This document shows positions 1 to 10,025 of a stretch of DNA of 64,000 nt, one piece after another. Each line of letters begins with the position of its first letter. The stretch's first letter is position 1. The translations under genes were made by a program, and so were the position numbers. The notes under the pieces were generated by a model that was given only the letters and a program-made list of their open reading frames with translations, made no database searches and was not told where the DNA came from. Source of the DNA: Hypholoma sublateritium FD-334 SS-4. Taxonomy: Eukaryota > Basidiomycota > Agaricomycetes > Agaricales > Strophariaceae. The stretch lies in the NCBI GenBank assembly GCA_000827495.1, contig KN817521.1:955788-1019787 (forward strand), written 5' to 3'.

Positions 1-390
1 AGCGCGTGGAAGGACAAGGGGTACCTGCTGACCAGCATCCCGCTGCGCAAGCCAAAGACGATCATCGAGAACGCGGCGAACTTCATCTCGTCGAACATCT
101 TCACGCCTATCTCGCTCCTCACGGGCTCCTCTGCCCCTCCGCCTGCGCGCCCGGATGAGGTGTTCAATGGCAACATTGACCTCACCGAGGACGAGGTACT
201 GGAGGAGGAGCGGGGCGAGGAGGCGGAGGTAGACGATTCGCCGGAGCCAGGCAGGAAGGTACGGATCGTCGAAATCTCCGCGTCCGATAAGAAGATGTCG
301 GATCTGCTGCTGTCTGAGAAAACGCGGAGCAGGCGTAGGTGGGTAGTGGTCCCGTTGAGGACGAAGCAAGCCAAGACCGTGTCACCTTGA
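1..390 (+). CDS. 3' end of an unknown protein (partial)
   Basis: The window opens inside a reading frame (frame 1 from base 1) that runs 129 codons to a TGA at 388-390. The 5' part lies outside the window, so no start can be given. The visible protein begins with a moderately hydrophobic stretch (around ENAANFISSNIF), then a Pro/Ala linker, then a strongly acidic block (DEVLEEERGEEAEVDD) and a basic C-terminus (KTRSRRRW). Acidic-then-basic tails of this kind are common in nuclear or chromatin-linked fungal proteins, but that is only an impression. I do not recognise the family. The codon choice is GC-rich, unlike the gene that follows. Confidence 0.6.
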   Translation, partial: SAWKDKGYLLTSIPLRKPKTIIENAANFISSNIFTPISLLTGSSAPPPARPDEVFNGNIDLTEDEVLEEERGEEAEVDDSPEPGRKVRIVEISASDKKMSDLLLSEKTRSRRRWVVVPLRTKQAKTVSP

Positions 391-1115
391 TGTCGGCCCT
401 GCGATGGCAAACCAGAATAACGTCCGCCTTTGTAACAACACTGACTAGGGAAATTTTCAATATATCACCCAAACCGCGGCTGGCAGCTGCTGGCCGTATT
501 TCAATGAACCCTTACTTGCTTTCAATCATTCCTGCTTCCTGCAACTCCTTCCTTCGCGTATATTCTTCTCTTCCTTTCCGGAACATTCTATCTCCGTCAA
601 AGCTCCGTAACTCATTTTTCGACGTCGAACGGAGCTGACATGGCCAGTTGATTTGTCACTTCAAAATATGTCTGTAACGTTTGCATGCAGTTCAAGTGGC
701 ACTGTAAGCTGGGAGAGCATTTCAGCGAAGTATATGAGTTGGGAATAATCGCAGGGGTATGAACATCTGAATCCTGGAGGAAGTGCCAGACGGTAAGTAC
801 TAGAAACTATCAAGAAAATACTCATCTTCCGGCGGGCGACGCCCAAGCGACGCCCCTAATTCTACTTACTTCAGCCGGTCACGGGCACGTGTACGGGCGA
901 CGCGTCTCGAATACTAATTTAGCGGCAGGGCGCGTTGTGTGATTCAGCAAAACACTTACGCAAGCTTTGCGCAAGTCTCTAATAAGCCCCTCTTTGCCGA
1001 TTTCTCTTCATCCAACTCATCCATCTTGCATCGAGCACTTCGATCTTGATCTCTCAATTCAATTATACGTTCAACCAATTGTCAACTACAACTCACAAGT
1101 CAACCACTGCATATC
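391..1115. other. Intergenic stretch, no gene seen
   Basis: About 725 bases between the partial gene and the Wss1-like gene. It should hold the terminator of the first gene and the promoter of the second. Only short overlapping open frames without recognisable sequence are present. A pyrimidine-rich stretch with CAAC-type motifs lies just upstream of the ATG at 1116. Confidence 0.5.
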
Positions 1116-2532
1116 ATGAGAGACACATTCGTGCAATCATTCACTCATCTCAAGGACAAACCCAACGCCGACAAAGCACTACACATACTGCAACGTGTTG
1201 CATCCCTCGTGAAACCTATAATGAGGAAGCGCGCATGGGTTCTTCCTGTGTTCTCTGAGTTCTTCCCAGACAATCCAAATCTACTTGGTGGGCTTTCTTC
1301 ATTTCCTCGAAACTTTAGGAGTCCGGAAGATTGACGCTCGTTTGTATCTGCACGCCATGATCAGGCTTGAGTAGGCGCCTCTGATAATATCTCAGCTTGG
1401 GCGAATGCATTCTAACGCTGGGCGTACCCTAGATGTCAATGCGGGTCAAAAGATCCTCGTCAGATTACGACCTCCGTTCTCTCCTGACACTTTTCTACTT
1501 GAAGATGACGTAGTTCAAACTATGTTGCACGAGGTGATACTCACTAAATCCCGCTGCGTAAATCTGCTAATGTAGGATCATATTCCAAGCTTACTCATAA
1601 TGTTCACGGCCCACACGACGACAAATTTTACAAATACCTATCTAGCTTGCAAGACGAATACGATGATCTGCAGCGCTCGGGTTATGCTGGTGAAGGCTTC
1701 TTCTCGGCGGGTCACCGACTCGGAACGAATGTATCGCACAATGTACCTCCCAATGTGGCCAGGATAAAGGCATTGGAAGCTGCAGAAAAAAGAGTGAAGA
1801 TGGAGCGTGTATTGAACGGGGGTGGCAGACTCGGAGGGCGATCCAGAAATACTGGCTTGAGTCCTCGAGAACTTGCGGCACGGGTGAGCTACCATTTTTT
1901 TGCTCTAACATCACCTGTTCAGTGTTGATCCAAAATTTCAGGCCGCCGAGCAAAGATCGAAAGACCAGAAATCGTGCGGAGCTGGCGTCGGTGCTGAGCG
2001 AGAGGCCGAAATAGCCGCAACGCAGAGCGTCGAGAATAAAGTCATTGACCTAACCTTGGACGACACTGAATACCATCATGGCTCAAACTCTGATTCAGAT
2101 GTGGTCATTGTCCGCGATGTCCATATTCGGCCGACAGTCAAGGGCTCTTCCAACGCTGTTGCTGGTTCGTCGAAGTCCAGAAAGCAAGCAGCACCAACGG
2201 TGCGAAATCCTATTCGTGACGCTGTTCCGCCCCGAAAGACTTCCGTGACGAATAAAAGCTCTGCAGCTTCGCCTAACAACAGTTCATTATCCACTCACAC
2301 TCAAAATCCACGATCTACTCATATCTCGCGAACAGGACCACCGCCAGCTCAATGGGCTTGTCCTATGTGCACTCTACTGAATCCAGCTAATCTGGTTCAC
2401 TGCGACGCATGCACTGCGCGGAAGCCTCTTGACAAACAACAAGGTTGGTCATGCTTGACGTGCGGTGAGGTAGGGATATCTCACGAATTCTGGATGTGTG
2501 GCTGGTGTGGCGAAGTGAAGCTAAATAGTTAA
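1116..2532 (+). CDS. WSS1: Wss1/SPRTN-like DNA-dependent metalloprotease (WLM domain)
   Basis: Predicted to cleave proteins crosslinked to DNA (DNA-protein crosslink repair) in a SUMO- and Cdc48-linked pathway, as known for Wss1. Four exons fit: 1116-1287, about 1433-1533, 1590-1883 and 1942-2532, giving 385 residues. Exons 1-3 encode the WLM domain (SEFFPDNPNLLDVNAGQKIL). The zinc site HELTHNVHGPH (HExxHxxxxxH) is created across the second intron (gtgata...ccaag). Downstream are two hydrophobic strings flanked by acid that look like SUMO-interacting motifs, VIDLTLDD (2041-2064) and SDVVIVRD (from about 2095). A RanBP2-type zinc finger follows (W-x-C-x2-C-x10-C-x2-C, CPMCTLLN...CDAC), and then a second CxxC...CxxC module at the C-terminus. 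Length and order match the family. The gene is convergent with the EFM3-like gene, with 96 bp between the stops. Confidence 0.93.
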
Positions 2533-2628
2533 TCTCTTCATGTGCATTCAATTTCTTTCTCAGGATATCTTGATTTCTACACTGTACAAATACATCCTTT
2601 TCATTTTAGTGTACAGATAGCCTAGCTT

Positions 2629-4123
2629 TTATTCGGGCTTGATTTGGGCAGTTGATGTAATGCGGAACAATTTGACGACCCAGTACATGTCTTGGTTTTC
2701 GACCGTTTCCCAGAAAGAAGGCCTGTCGAATCCGGTTGTGATTTCTTCAACATGTAGAGATGCACCTGTCATATAGATTCAATACAAAACATGATAATCT
2801 TATATGTTGGAGGTTACTGGCAACACTACTGAAAAAGTAATTCCAGGTTTCTTCATTTCGCAATGTGATTGCAATGATAGCGGGCCTAAGAGAATGGTGA
2901 AGCGCAACTTTGAGGGTTCCGACTAAAGGCGGAATGAGAGAAGGGTCGTATGCCTATAAAATATTGTTACTACACATTTAGCAAAGAAGAACAGAGTACA
3001 AACAACGTCCGCTCCCAATATCAGATCCGGGTTTATATCATCGTTTATAATAGTGGCCATCGAGCTATTGTCATCTTCCGAGGATTCATGCCAGTCCAGT
3101 ATGCGGTAATGTATATTTGAATGAATGGATGATATATCTAAAGAATCGTCAAGCTTCGTGTGCTTGGATTCATGGAGATTGCGCACTGCAAGGAAGGTTT
3201 ACATTATTGCGGCATCGATTCAAGACTTCGTCGTTGATATCCGTTAGCCAACATGAGCCTTTTTCCTTTAATGTTGATTCATGGAGCTGCTGCAAACTGG
3301 CGACGATGATGCCTAGAAAGCCGATCCCGGATCCTAGTTCCATGATACATTTTGAGCTGACTAGATCTTTATAACTTGTGTGAGTTTCTATATCGCGCCG
3401 GAAAGAAAAGAATACAGACATACTTACCGGGATGTAAAATGAGGTACTGCGCAAGAAAAAAACTGGCGAGCCATGTCCGCAGGCCCGTAGTCCCACCTTC
3501 AACTACAGTGCGAGACTCAAGCAGTGAAGCAGTGTGATATTCATTCCTGTCCAGCGGCAGCGAGGATGATGAAGATGTCCGCGGTGGTTCAATCATGTTC
3601 CAGAAGTGTGTAACATATGATTGCGATGGTGGTGATTCGCTACGAGGGTCACTTTTGCCATATATTTGAGATCGCGCAGAACGACTTGGGAATCCAGACG
3701 ATCTAAAAAATCATTTCGCGGATTCTTTACTAAAGTCACTTGATTGTCACAGAAAGCAGAGTTGCTTACGATCCCGCTGGAAGCATCAAAGACAAGTAGT
3801 AATCGTATATGCGTGAGTCTATTTCAAATTCCTCGTCATCCTGTTCAATAATGAGAGTGTTTAATTCATTGAGCGAGTATATGACATGCCTCTCCACTGG
3901 TTTTTACTCTTGCCAGTTCTTCAAGGTGCGCGATTGCCCATTTCCAGAATCTCTTTTGGTATTCGGGGGAGGGTGGATATCGCTGATGGTGCTCGTTGAT
4001 CAAGATCTCACAGACTAAAAAATCATTTATGCGGTTTGGAGGCAATATCAGTGGAAGTTGGAGTCTATTAACAGGCGTCAATGCATAATAATTGCGCAAG
4101 AGGGTGAACAATTGGTGGTGCAT
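2629..4123 (-). CDS. EFM3: FAM86/EFM3-like protein-lysine N-methyltransferase
   Basis: Family members use S-adenosylmethionine to methylate a lysine of translation elongation factor 2 in the cytosol (EEF2KMT in animals, Efm3 in yeast). The N-terminal exon carries the typical FAM86 motif YPPSPEYQKRFWKW. The methyltransferase core contains motif I MELGSGIGFLG (near 3320-3345), then DINDEV, then NPDLILGADV. The C-terminus reads FWETVENQDMYWVVKLF and ends at a TAA complementary to 2629-2631. Roughly seven exons with ordinary GT-AG introns rebuild the frame. For example, the junction into motif I gives HPDLVSSKCIMELGSG. I chose the ATG at 4121-4123 because the open frame upstream of it has no other ATG and this start matches the family's length. 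It is divergent from mS45, with 111 bp between starts. Confidence 0.88.
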
Positions 4124-4234
4124 ATTTGCCAAGAGTTGAAGTACTGCCAAGAATCGACATGATGGTCGTGTTTGTAGTACAGGGACACGTGACCGTTCTC
4201 AAGCTTCAAATTTTTCGGCTGGCACTTTCTTCAA
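4124..4234. promoter_or_regulatory. Shared divergent promoter EFM3-like / mS45
   Basis: Only about 110 bp separate the two start codons, so promoter elements of the two genes must overlap. The segment contains acacgtgaccg (near 4184), an E-box-like CACGTG core. No clear TATA box is seen. The role of the CACGTG is inferred from its position alone. Confidence 0.4.
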
Positions 4235-5801
4235 ATGCTCGCCCACCACCGCCTCTCCTCCTCTCTTCGCACATGTCTTCGCCCCTTCCCCCGTCCGCTG
4301 GCGAGCACTTCCAAGGCCACTCAGCGTCGAGGGATTGCATCTTCACTGCCGCTTAAATATGCTGACACTCCTGGTCCGACCTTGGCCGAAGTGGACTTCG
4401 ACGAAGTCGATGAGGACTTGTTGTCCCAGCCTGAAAAGGTCGAGGGTGCCGTACCAACTTCCTACCGAGAGTTTATGGAAAAGATTGGCAACAAGTTCCA
4501 GTATACCGAACCTCTTACCTACCTTGGAGACACAGTTGAGTTCGTCTTCCCCAATATGTTCCGTGACAGCGATTAATTTCTATCATAACATTAGCCCTTT
4601 CCAATGAACCCGTCTTACAAGCCACCTCCGCCTATATCTGATGAACAAAAGGAAGTGATGTTTCAGCTTTACTTATCCCATCGCTTGGAGAATGGTCCTC
4701 GACGCCTGGCAAAACGTTTCAACATGAGCTTGAAACGTGTAAACGCTATCATCCGTCTCAAATTAGTGGAAAAGAACTTTGAACAAAAGGTTAGTGTCTT
4801 CGTCTTGTCTTTTCACGGTGGACGCTCGCCTGCCGGTGTGCGTCCATACGCGTGATGCTTTTTTCGATTAGTCTTATAGACATATACATGGTTACAACTC
4901 GTAAATACTGATCTTCTCATAAATGCACTTCATCGAATCAGCTCGCTAACTAACTCTTACCCCCTAGGTACTTAAATTCACTTTCATCGTCGTAGCATCG
5001 CTGATCAGTATGATTTCACTCCGCCATTGTCGTCTCCTAGTCGGTTAGCAACACTCGCGATTCATTCTCGAAAGTGGTCATGAACACTGACGTGGCATTG
5101 AAACAGAACCGCAAACTGCAAACTGGATTCCAAGCCGGAATGGAACGCCTGCTCGGCGCAACAACTCATAGTGCCGTTCCCAATGAGAAGGAGACGTTGA
5201 TGCGGAAGCAGAAATGGCTTGTCGACACTTTTGAGAACAACAGACATTTGCTCGTTAATAACGACTTCACTGATCCCACTGATCCAACGCACCCTGCTTT
5301 CCGAATCCCTGCAATCAACGAGGCCCGTTCTGATCTCCAGAAAGCTGATATGCTTGAGCAAGATGAGAACCGTGACGCAAGCGCTCCTCATTATGAGCGG
5401 CTCTACTGGGAGTCTGTTCAGGAGGATGGTCGAGTAAGTCATCGTTCATTCATGGGTTTTGGACATTCTCATGTATTTTTCGATAGGAACCTCTTATGCC
5501 TTCTATCCTGCAAACAGAAAAACAGAAGGCTCAGATGAGAAAGCTTAATGCAGAAGCGAAAGCGAGTAAACAATTCTTGGCACGCAAACCACAAACCGAA
5601 TTCATCAGGCGACCGAGGCCTGCTACCTTCGTGTCTGGTCGACCCCGGGGTCGCAAAGGTCCTACTACGAAATTTTTGGATGTTGGCGGGCAGTTTATGG
5701 ATCTTGATGATCGCATTAAAGCGTTGGGGGTGTCGCGCCGAAGGGCTGCTAAGAGGGCGCAGAAGAAGGAGGAGTTGAAGCAGATGTATATGAAGCCGTA
5801 A
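4235..5801 (+). CDS. MRPS35: Mitochondrial small ribosomal subunit protein mS45 (Mrps35/Bot1 family)
   Basis: A structural component of the mitochondrial small ribosomal subunit in fungi. Four exons fit in phase 0: 4235-4534, 4595-4789, 5107-5433 and 5487-5801, giving 378 residues. The N-terminus is Arg/Ser-rich with no early acidic residues (MLAHHRLSSSLRTCLRPF), as expected for a mitochondrial targeting peptide. The first junction gives YLGDTPFPMNPSYKPPPP, the hallmark of the family (PFPxNPSFKPPPPLSD). A helix-turn-helix-like stretch follows (GPRRLAKRFNMSLKRVNAII). The C-terminus is basic (RRRAAKRAQKKEELKQ). Intron 2 is unusually long (317 nt) and contains an internal AG|GT, reported as a finding. 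The gene is convergent with the NR2C2AP-like gene. Confidence 0.9.
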
Positions 5802-5904
5802 TTCCTGCCCGGAATCTTTCATCCCGTCGTTGCTTTGAATTTTGTTATCAATTAATGCCTACAACATGCTGTCTAGTTTTATCTCTTTCGCCATGTCGTG
5901 CCAA

Positions 5905-6460
5905 TTAAATCATGCCATCCAAGCTAAGGTCGTATATTGTAATTCTTCCAAAGAAGTCTGAACTGCTTTCAAAAACGAGTTTGAGACTAGAAACCCCATT
6001 GTGCAATGCTTCTGGTTTTTCCGGAATAACATCAAATATCTGACGACGATTGACATCTTCCGGATACACAGTGCAGACCAAGTGCCACTCCTTTTTGTCG
6101 TCTTCGCGCGGCACGTACAACGCACAACGAGTGCCCACAAAACCTCCCTGGAAAGTGATTGAGAGATGCTTCGGGATTACGTGGCTTGTAAATCCTAATT
6201 GGATAAACTGGGGCAATCCCTAAGTACCGAAGATTCAATATTCGTAGAATTACATGGCTGAGATGAACGACGGACTTGCTGAGATGTCCAACATGTTTCT
6301 GGACTCTTGTCGATCAAATTTTTCTTGCCAGTAGACTTTTCGAGGGTGGAACTGACTCTGGGGGAACCACTTAATCAATATGGTGCAATCAGGGCGAATA
6401 AAATAGTTACTTGATCGATGTGCTTGTATCGAGAAGGGGGACCGACGCGCTGCTTGCCAT
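5905..6460 (-). CDS. NR2C2AP-like (TRA16-type) discoidin-fold protein
   Basis: The reconstructed product resembles the small animal protein NR2C2AP, which has a galactose-binding/discoidin-like fold. Three exons join as DTSTSIK-VSSTLEKSTGKKNLIDKS, then PETCWTSQQ-GLPQFIQLGF, then HLSITFQGGFVG. The C-terminus is SSDFFGRITIYDLSLDGMI, with a TAA complementary to 5905-5907. The aligned landmarks (VSS, GKKxLxD, ETCW, FQGGF, DFFGR) run through the whole length. I chose the ATG at 6458-6460 because it places 17 residues before the VSS motif, close to the animal protein. An ATG at 6554-6556 is in the same frame and would add 32 Ser/Thr-rich residues. In the animal protein the partner is a nuclear receptor, which fungi lack, so its role here is unknown. 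Confidence 0.78.
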
Positions 6461-6580
6461 CGGCGTAGTGAAATAAAAACGATCGTGGGAATAGAGTAAA
6501 TCGGTCTTCGTGGGTGGTCTGTGAGATGATGATGTACTTGGACTAGCGCCCATCATCAAGACCTTCGTCTACCCCTATCA
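6461..6580. promoter_or_regulatory. Shared divergent promoter NR2C2AP-like / phosphatase
   Basis: About 120 bp separates the two chosen start codons (24 bp if the upstream ATG of the minus gene is used). No TATA box is evident. The two genes must share control sequence. Confidence 0.4.
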
Positions 6581-7886
6581 ATGGCCCATCCGAGCCCTCA
6601 GACTCTGCCAAAGTGGTTAGCGATGTCCATGGAGCTGAAAAGTCGTGTTAAAGCTGGTTTACGTACCCTCGCTGTGCGAGAATCGAACCGAACGGTGGCT
6701 CGTCAAGCGTCTGAAGAGTTAGACCTGCAGAATATCGATCCTGAAGTTTGTACACTTTCTATCGCTCTGAATTTTCGCTCTCCAGCTTAGCTGCTGTATT
6801 TAGGACGAAGAATACCACATCGTACACCACTACTCGGTCTCCACCGGCGTACAGGACATGCACTTGGATAAGAATCGATATATAGACATTCTACCTTACG
6901 ACCGCACGCGCGCGGTCGTCACTCATGGAAGCACTTACGGCTATTCCCCAGGAATTGGGAAAGCACTATATGCTCGATACCTCAATGCCAATTGGGTGCT
7001 GGAGCGATTCGGCCATAAATGGTGGATCGCAGCGCAGGCGCCCCTGCAGCACACGGCACACGCGTTCTTAAGCGCCATAATTCAACCGTCGATACACCCG
7101 TTATGTATACCTGCACCACCGACATCTGGGTCTTGCTCTACGCGGACTTCTCGAATTCGAACTGCTGTGCAGCTCACGCGAAATGTTGAAAGCGGTAGGA
7201 AAAAGGCGGACGTCTACTTCCCGACTGAAGTCGGCCAGTCATTAATCGTTCCGCCTGAAGAAGGATGCTATGCGCCTCCTTTGAGAGTAACTCTACTGCA
7301 AATTAAGTCGATCGAAGCGGCGCATTGCATCCAGAGCACCGTATCAATCAGCCCACTTCGACAGCCTTCGTCCCCCACCGTAGCCACGGAAGAACATGTC
7401 GATCCGAACGATGAGGAGATTGTCTTTCAACATCTCCTATATTTATCGTGGCCTGATCACGGAGTGCCAGGTACAGAAGACCGCGACAGCCTTCTGGCCT
7501 TCATCCATCTGGTAGATGCGACGAACCGTGACAAATCCCATTGTCGGCTACATCCAAACTCTACACCTGACCACCCATGCCCGGAGCTTGATCCTGACCC
7601 ACCTATCTTGATTGGTTGTTCCGCTGGTGTGGGCCGCACGGGGTCCTTCATCGCTACTTCATCTTTGCTCCGGAACTATGGGTTTTTGCCCGCAGCGGCT
7701 CACCCGACGATGTCATCTGCGATACACCCCTCGCCTCTTGGCCCTCTCCCACCCGATCTTGATGACGATTTGGTCTTGCAGGAGATCGATTTTTTGCGAG
7801 AACAGAGACCAGGAATGGTTCAGAAGGAGGAACAGGCTATTCTCATCTACGACATCCTGTTCAATTCATTCACCAAAAAGTCATGA
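6581..7886 (+). CDS. Protein tyrosine phosphatase
   Basis: A cysteine-dependent classical tyrosine phosphatase. Exon 1 (6581-6745) encodes a basic leader. Exon 2 (6804-7886) joins as NIDPE-DEEYHIVHHYS. Family landmarks in order are: DKNRYIDILPYDRTRAVV (pTyr-loop region), YLNANWV, WIAAQAPLQHTAHAFL (substrate/Q region), SWPDHGVP with the general acid Asp (codon 7455-7457), the P-loop GCSAGVGRTGS with the nucleophile Cys (7617-7619), and a C-terminal QRPGMVQ Q-loop. The P-loop has Gly in place of the usual His before Cys. A low-similarity insert (about residues 130-155) between QAPL and the VQLTRNVESGR strand could hide an extra intron, but the frame stays open. The substrate is unknown. Confidence 0.9.
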
Positions 7887-8551
7887 CTAGGACCCTCGCT
7901 CTAGGATGCTGTCAAAAATCTATGTGTAGCATATACACCTTGCCCTCCCCTATTCCGATTCCCCTATGTTGCGATATATATATATCACCACCGTGTTGAG
8001 TGTAGCTGGGCTTACTGGGCTACCCCATGATGAGCTATGTATCAGGCATGACAATCTCCGATGGACCAGCGCGTTACATATCACCCAGGAATAGCGGCCT
8101 ATTAGGGCTGTGAACTCACACGGCGCTAGAAACCACACGTCTTAAAGCGACATACGCCAAGATGTCGGGATGAAAGAAATTTTGGCTAAATTACAGCCAA
8201 GTTACAGCTGCTTAATACCGATAGATGAAGAGTAGCCACAATCTACTACTGCTAACCTAACGATGATGGATGCAGAACCCTGGATAATGTACTATATGTG
8301 CATACATGCAACATACATGAGAAAGATGATGAGAAAAGCTTGCGTTCGTGTGATTTTTAGGTCGTCGTGAGCAGCGTCGGACATTACGGAGTCCGGATGT
8401 CAACGGTGAACAAGAAAAGGCGTCATACAGATAACGGACCGCTTATAGGACTTGCAGATCTAGTATGTTTCTCATACCAACCTCTCGCATCGCCGCTTTT
8501 CGTCGAGTCTCATCTTTGCTCCGTCACCTTTCACTTTCAACGCGAACCGCC
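7887..8551. other. Intergenic stretch, no gene seen
   Basis: About 665 bases. A short tata run (gatatatatatatc, near 7973) and AT-rich sequence are present. No open frame resembles a protein. It should hold the phosphatase 3' end and the oxidoreductase promoter. Confidence 0.5.
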
Positions 8552-9904
8552 ATGTCTTTTCCGTCTACCGTAGAAGCGATCACGATCCCTCACGTATGTC
8601 GTATATAACCACTCTCTGTACATTAAGCTCAAGGTGCATTAATTATAGGTAGGGGGGTTCGAGGTCTTGCAGAAGACGACCATCCCGTTCCCCAAAGTCA
8701 ATCCTGCCGACATTGTGATCAAGGTAATCTAATATATAGACGCCCAGCTCCCAACCGTTCGGAGTGACATCATATCTCTCTTCAGGTCGAATATTGTGGC
8801 ATCAACTTTATCGATACTTACTATCGGTGAGGTTCAAAAACCGATGCAAATTTTCCAATTCGAAGCTAATTGCGACTTTAGTCAAGGGCTGTACAAATAT
8901 CAGGACTTCCCGGCGATTATTGGCAAGGAAACCTCGGGAACCATAGTAGCACTCCCCACCGATTCGACCGTACTCAACAACGACACCTTCAAGAACCAAG
9001 GATTCAAAGTTGGTAGCAAGGTCGCCGCCGTAAGCTCGTCTCTGCGTTCCCCATGAAAGTTCTAATCGAGGTTACTCCAGGATTTTCTCGGAACACATGC
9101 GACATACATATCTGTTCCCTGGAAAAATGTTTATCCTGTACCAGAGGCCGTTTCTACGCAGCTGGCCGCTGCCGCGCTCTTGCAGGGCCTGACAGCTGTG
9201 ACGTTCTTCGAGGAAGCGTACAAAGTGAAGAAAGGGGACACCATTCTTGTCCATACGGTTGCTGGCGGACTGGGATTACTATTTGCGCAGCTGGGAAGGA
9301 GCGTCGGTGCCACTGTCATCGGAACGACATCGTCGGTAGAGAAGGCGGAAACGGCCAAGCAGAACGGCGCCAATCATGTAATTTTGTACCCCGTTGAAGA
9401 CACCGTCAAAAGAGTCCTGGAGATCACCGATGGCGAAGGTGTTGATGCCGTATTCGATGGAGTTGGAAGGGACACGTATGTGATATTTATCTTCTTTTGA
9501 ACAATGAACTGACTGGTCGTCAGATTTGACAACAACTTCAAACTGATCAAACGTAAAGGAACGATTGTTTCTGTTGGAAACGCTTCCGGGGCCGTCGCCC
9601 CATTTTCAGTCCCAAAGTTGGTCGAGAAAAATGTCAAACTATTGCGTCCCACGTAAGAATTTTTTTAAACCCCAAAAACAATCTCTGAAAATGACAATAC
9701 CACAGGATGAGCAACTATGTCTACACCGCAGAGGAAGCTGCTCATTACGGAAAGAAACTGTTCAACTTAGTGGAAAACGGTGCACTTAATATCAAGATAT
9801 ATAAGGAATACCCTTTCACCGCGGAAGGCGCCCAGGAGGCACAGCGCGATCTTACTGTGCGAGGAGGAAAGACGACTGGTAAATTGTTGATCAAAATCGC
9901 TTAA
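8552..9904 (+). CDS. ZTA1: NADPH:quinone oxidoreductase (zeta-crystallin/Zta1-like, MDR superfamily)
   Basis: Reduces quinones with NADPH in the cytosol; a medium-chain dehydrogenase/reductase without catalytic zinc. Several small exons restore a continuous protein: MSFPSTVEAITIPH-VGGFEVLQ, then NPADIVIK-VEYCGINFIDTYYR, then QGLYKYQDFPAIIGKETSG, then KVAA-DFLGTHATYISVPW, then the Rossmann segment HTVAGGLGLLFAQLGRS (around 9253-9303). The rest is AVFDGVGRDT-FDNNFKLIKRKG, LLRPT-MSNYVYT and the ending GKTTGKLLIKIA. The motifs NPxDxxxxxGxY-like and GGLG are diagnostic. The start is the ATG at 8552 in a CGCCATGTC context. The gene is convergent with the FAD monooxygenase, with 121 bp between stops. 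Confidence 0.9.
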
Positions 9905-10025
9905 ATTCGGTTATGTACATGCACCATATATCAACGTTTATCATCAGGGTTGTCTTGAATAGGAAACCTGAATGCTTGAAGGAGAATATTTGAAGGGATA
10001 AGTATATATTTGTTTATCCGAGTTT

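Noticed and set aside
4563..4594. 32-nt intron at the first mS45 junction
   Set aside because: It leaves the wrong phase. Using the donor at 4535 gives a 60-nt intron and the expected GDT-PFPMNPSYKPPPP sequence.
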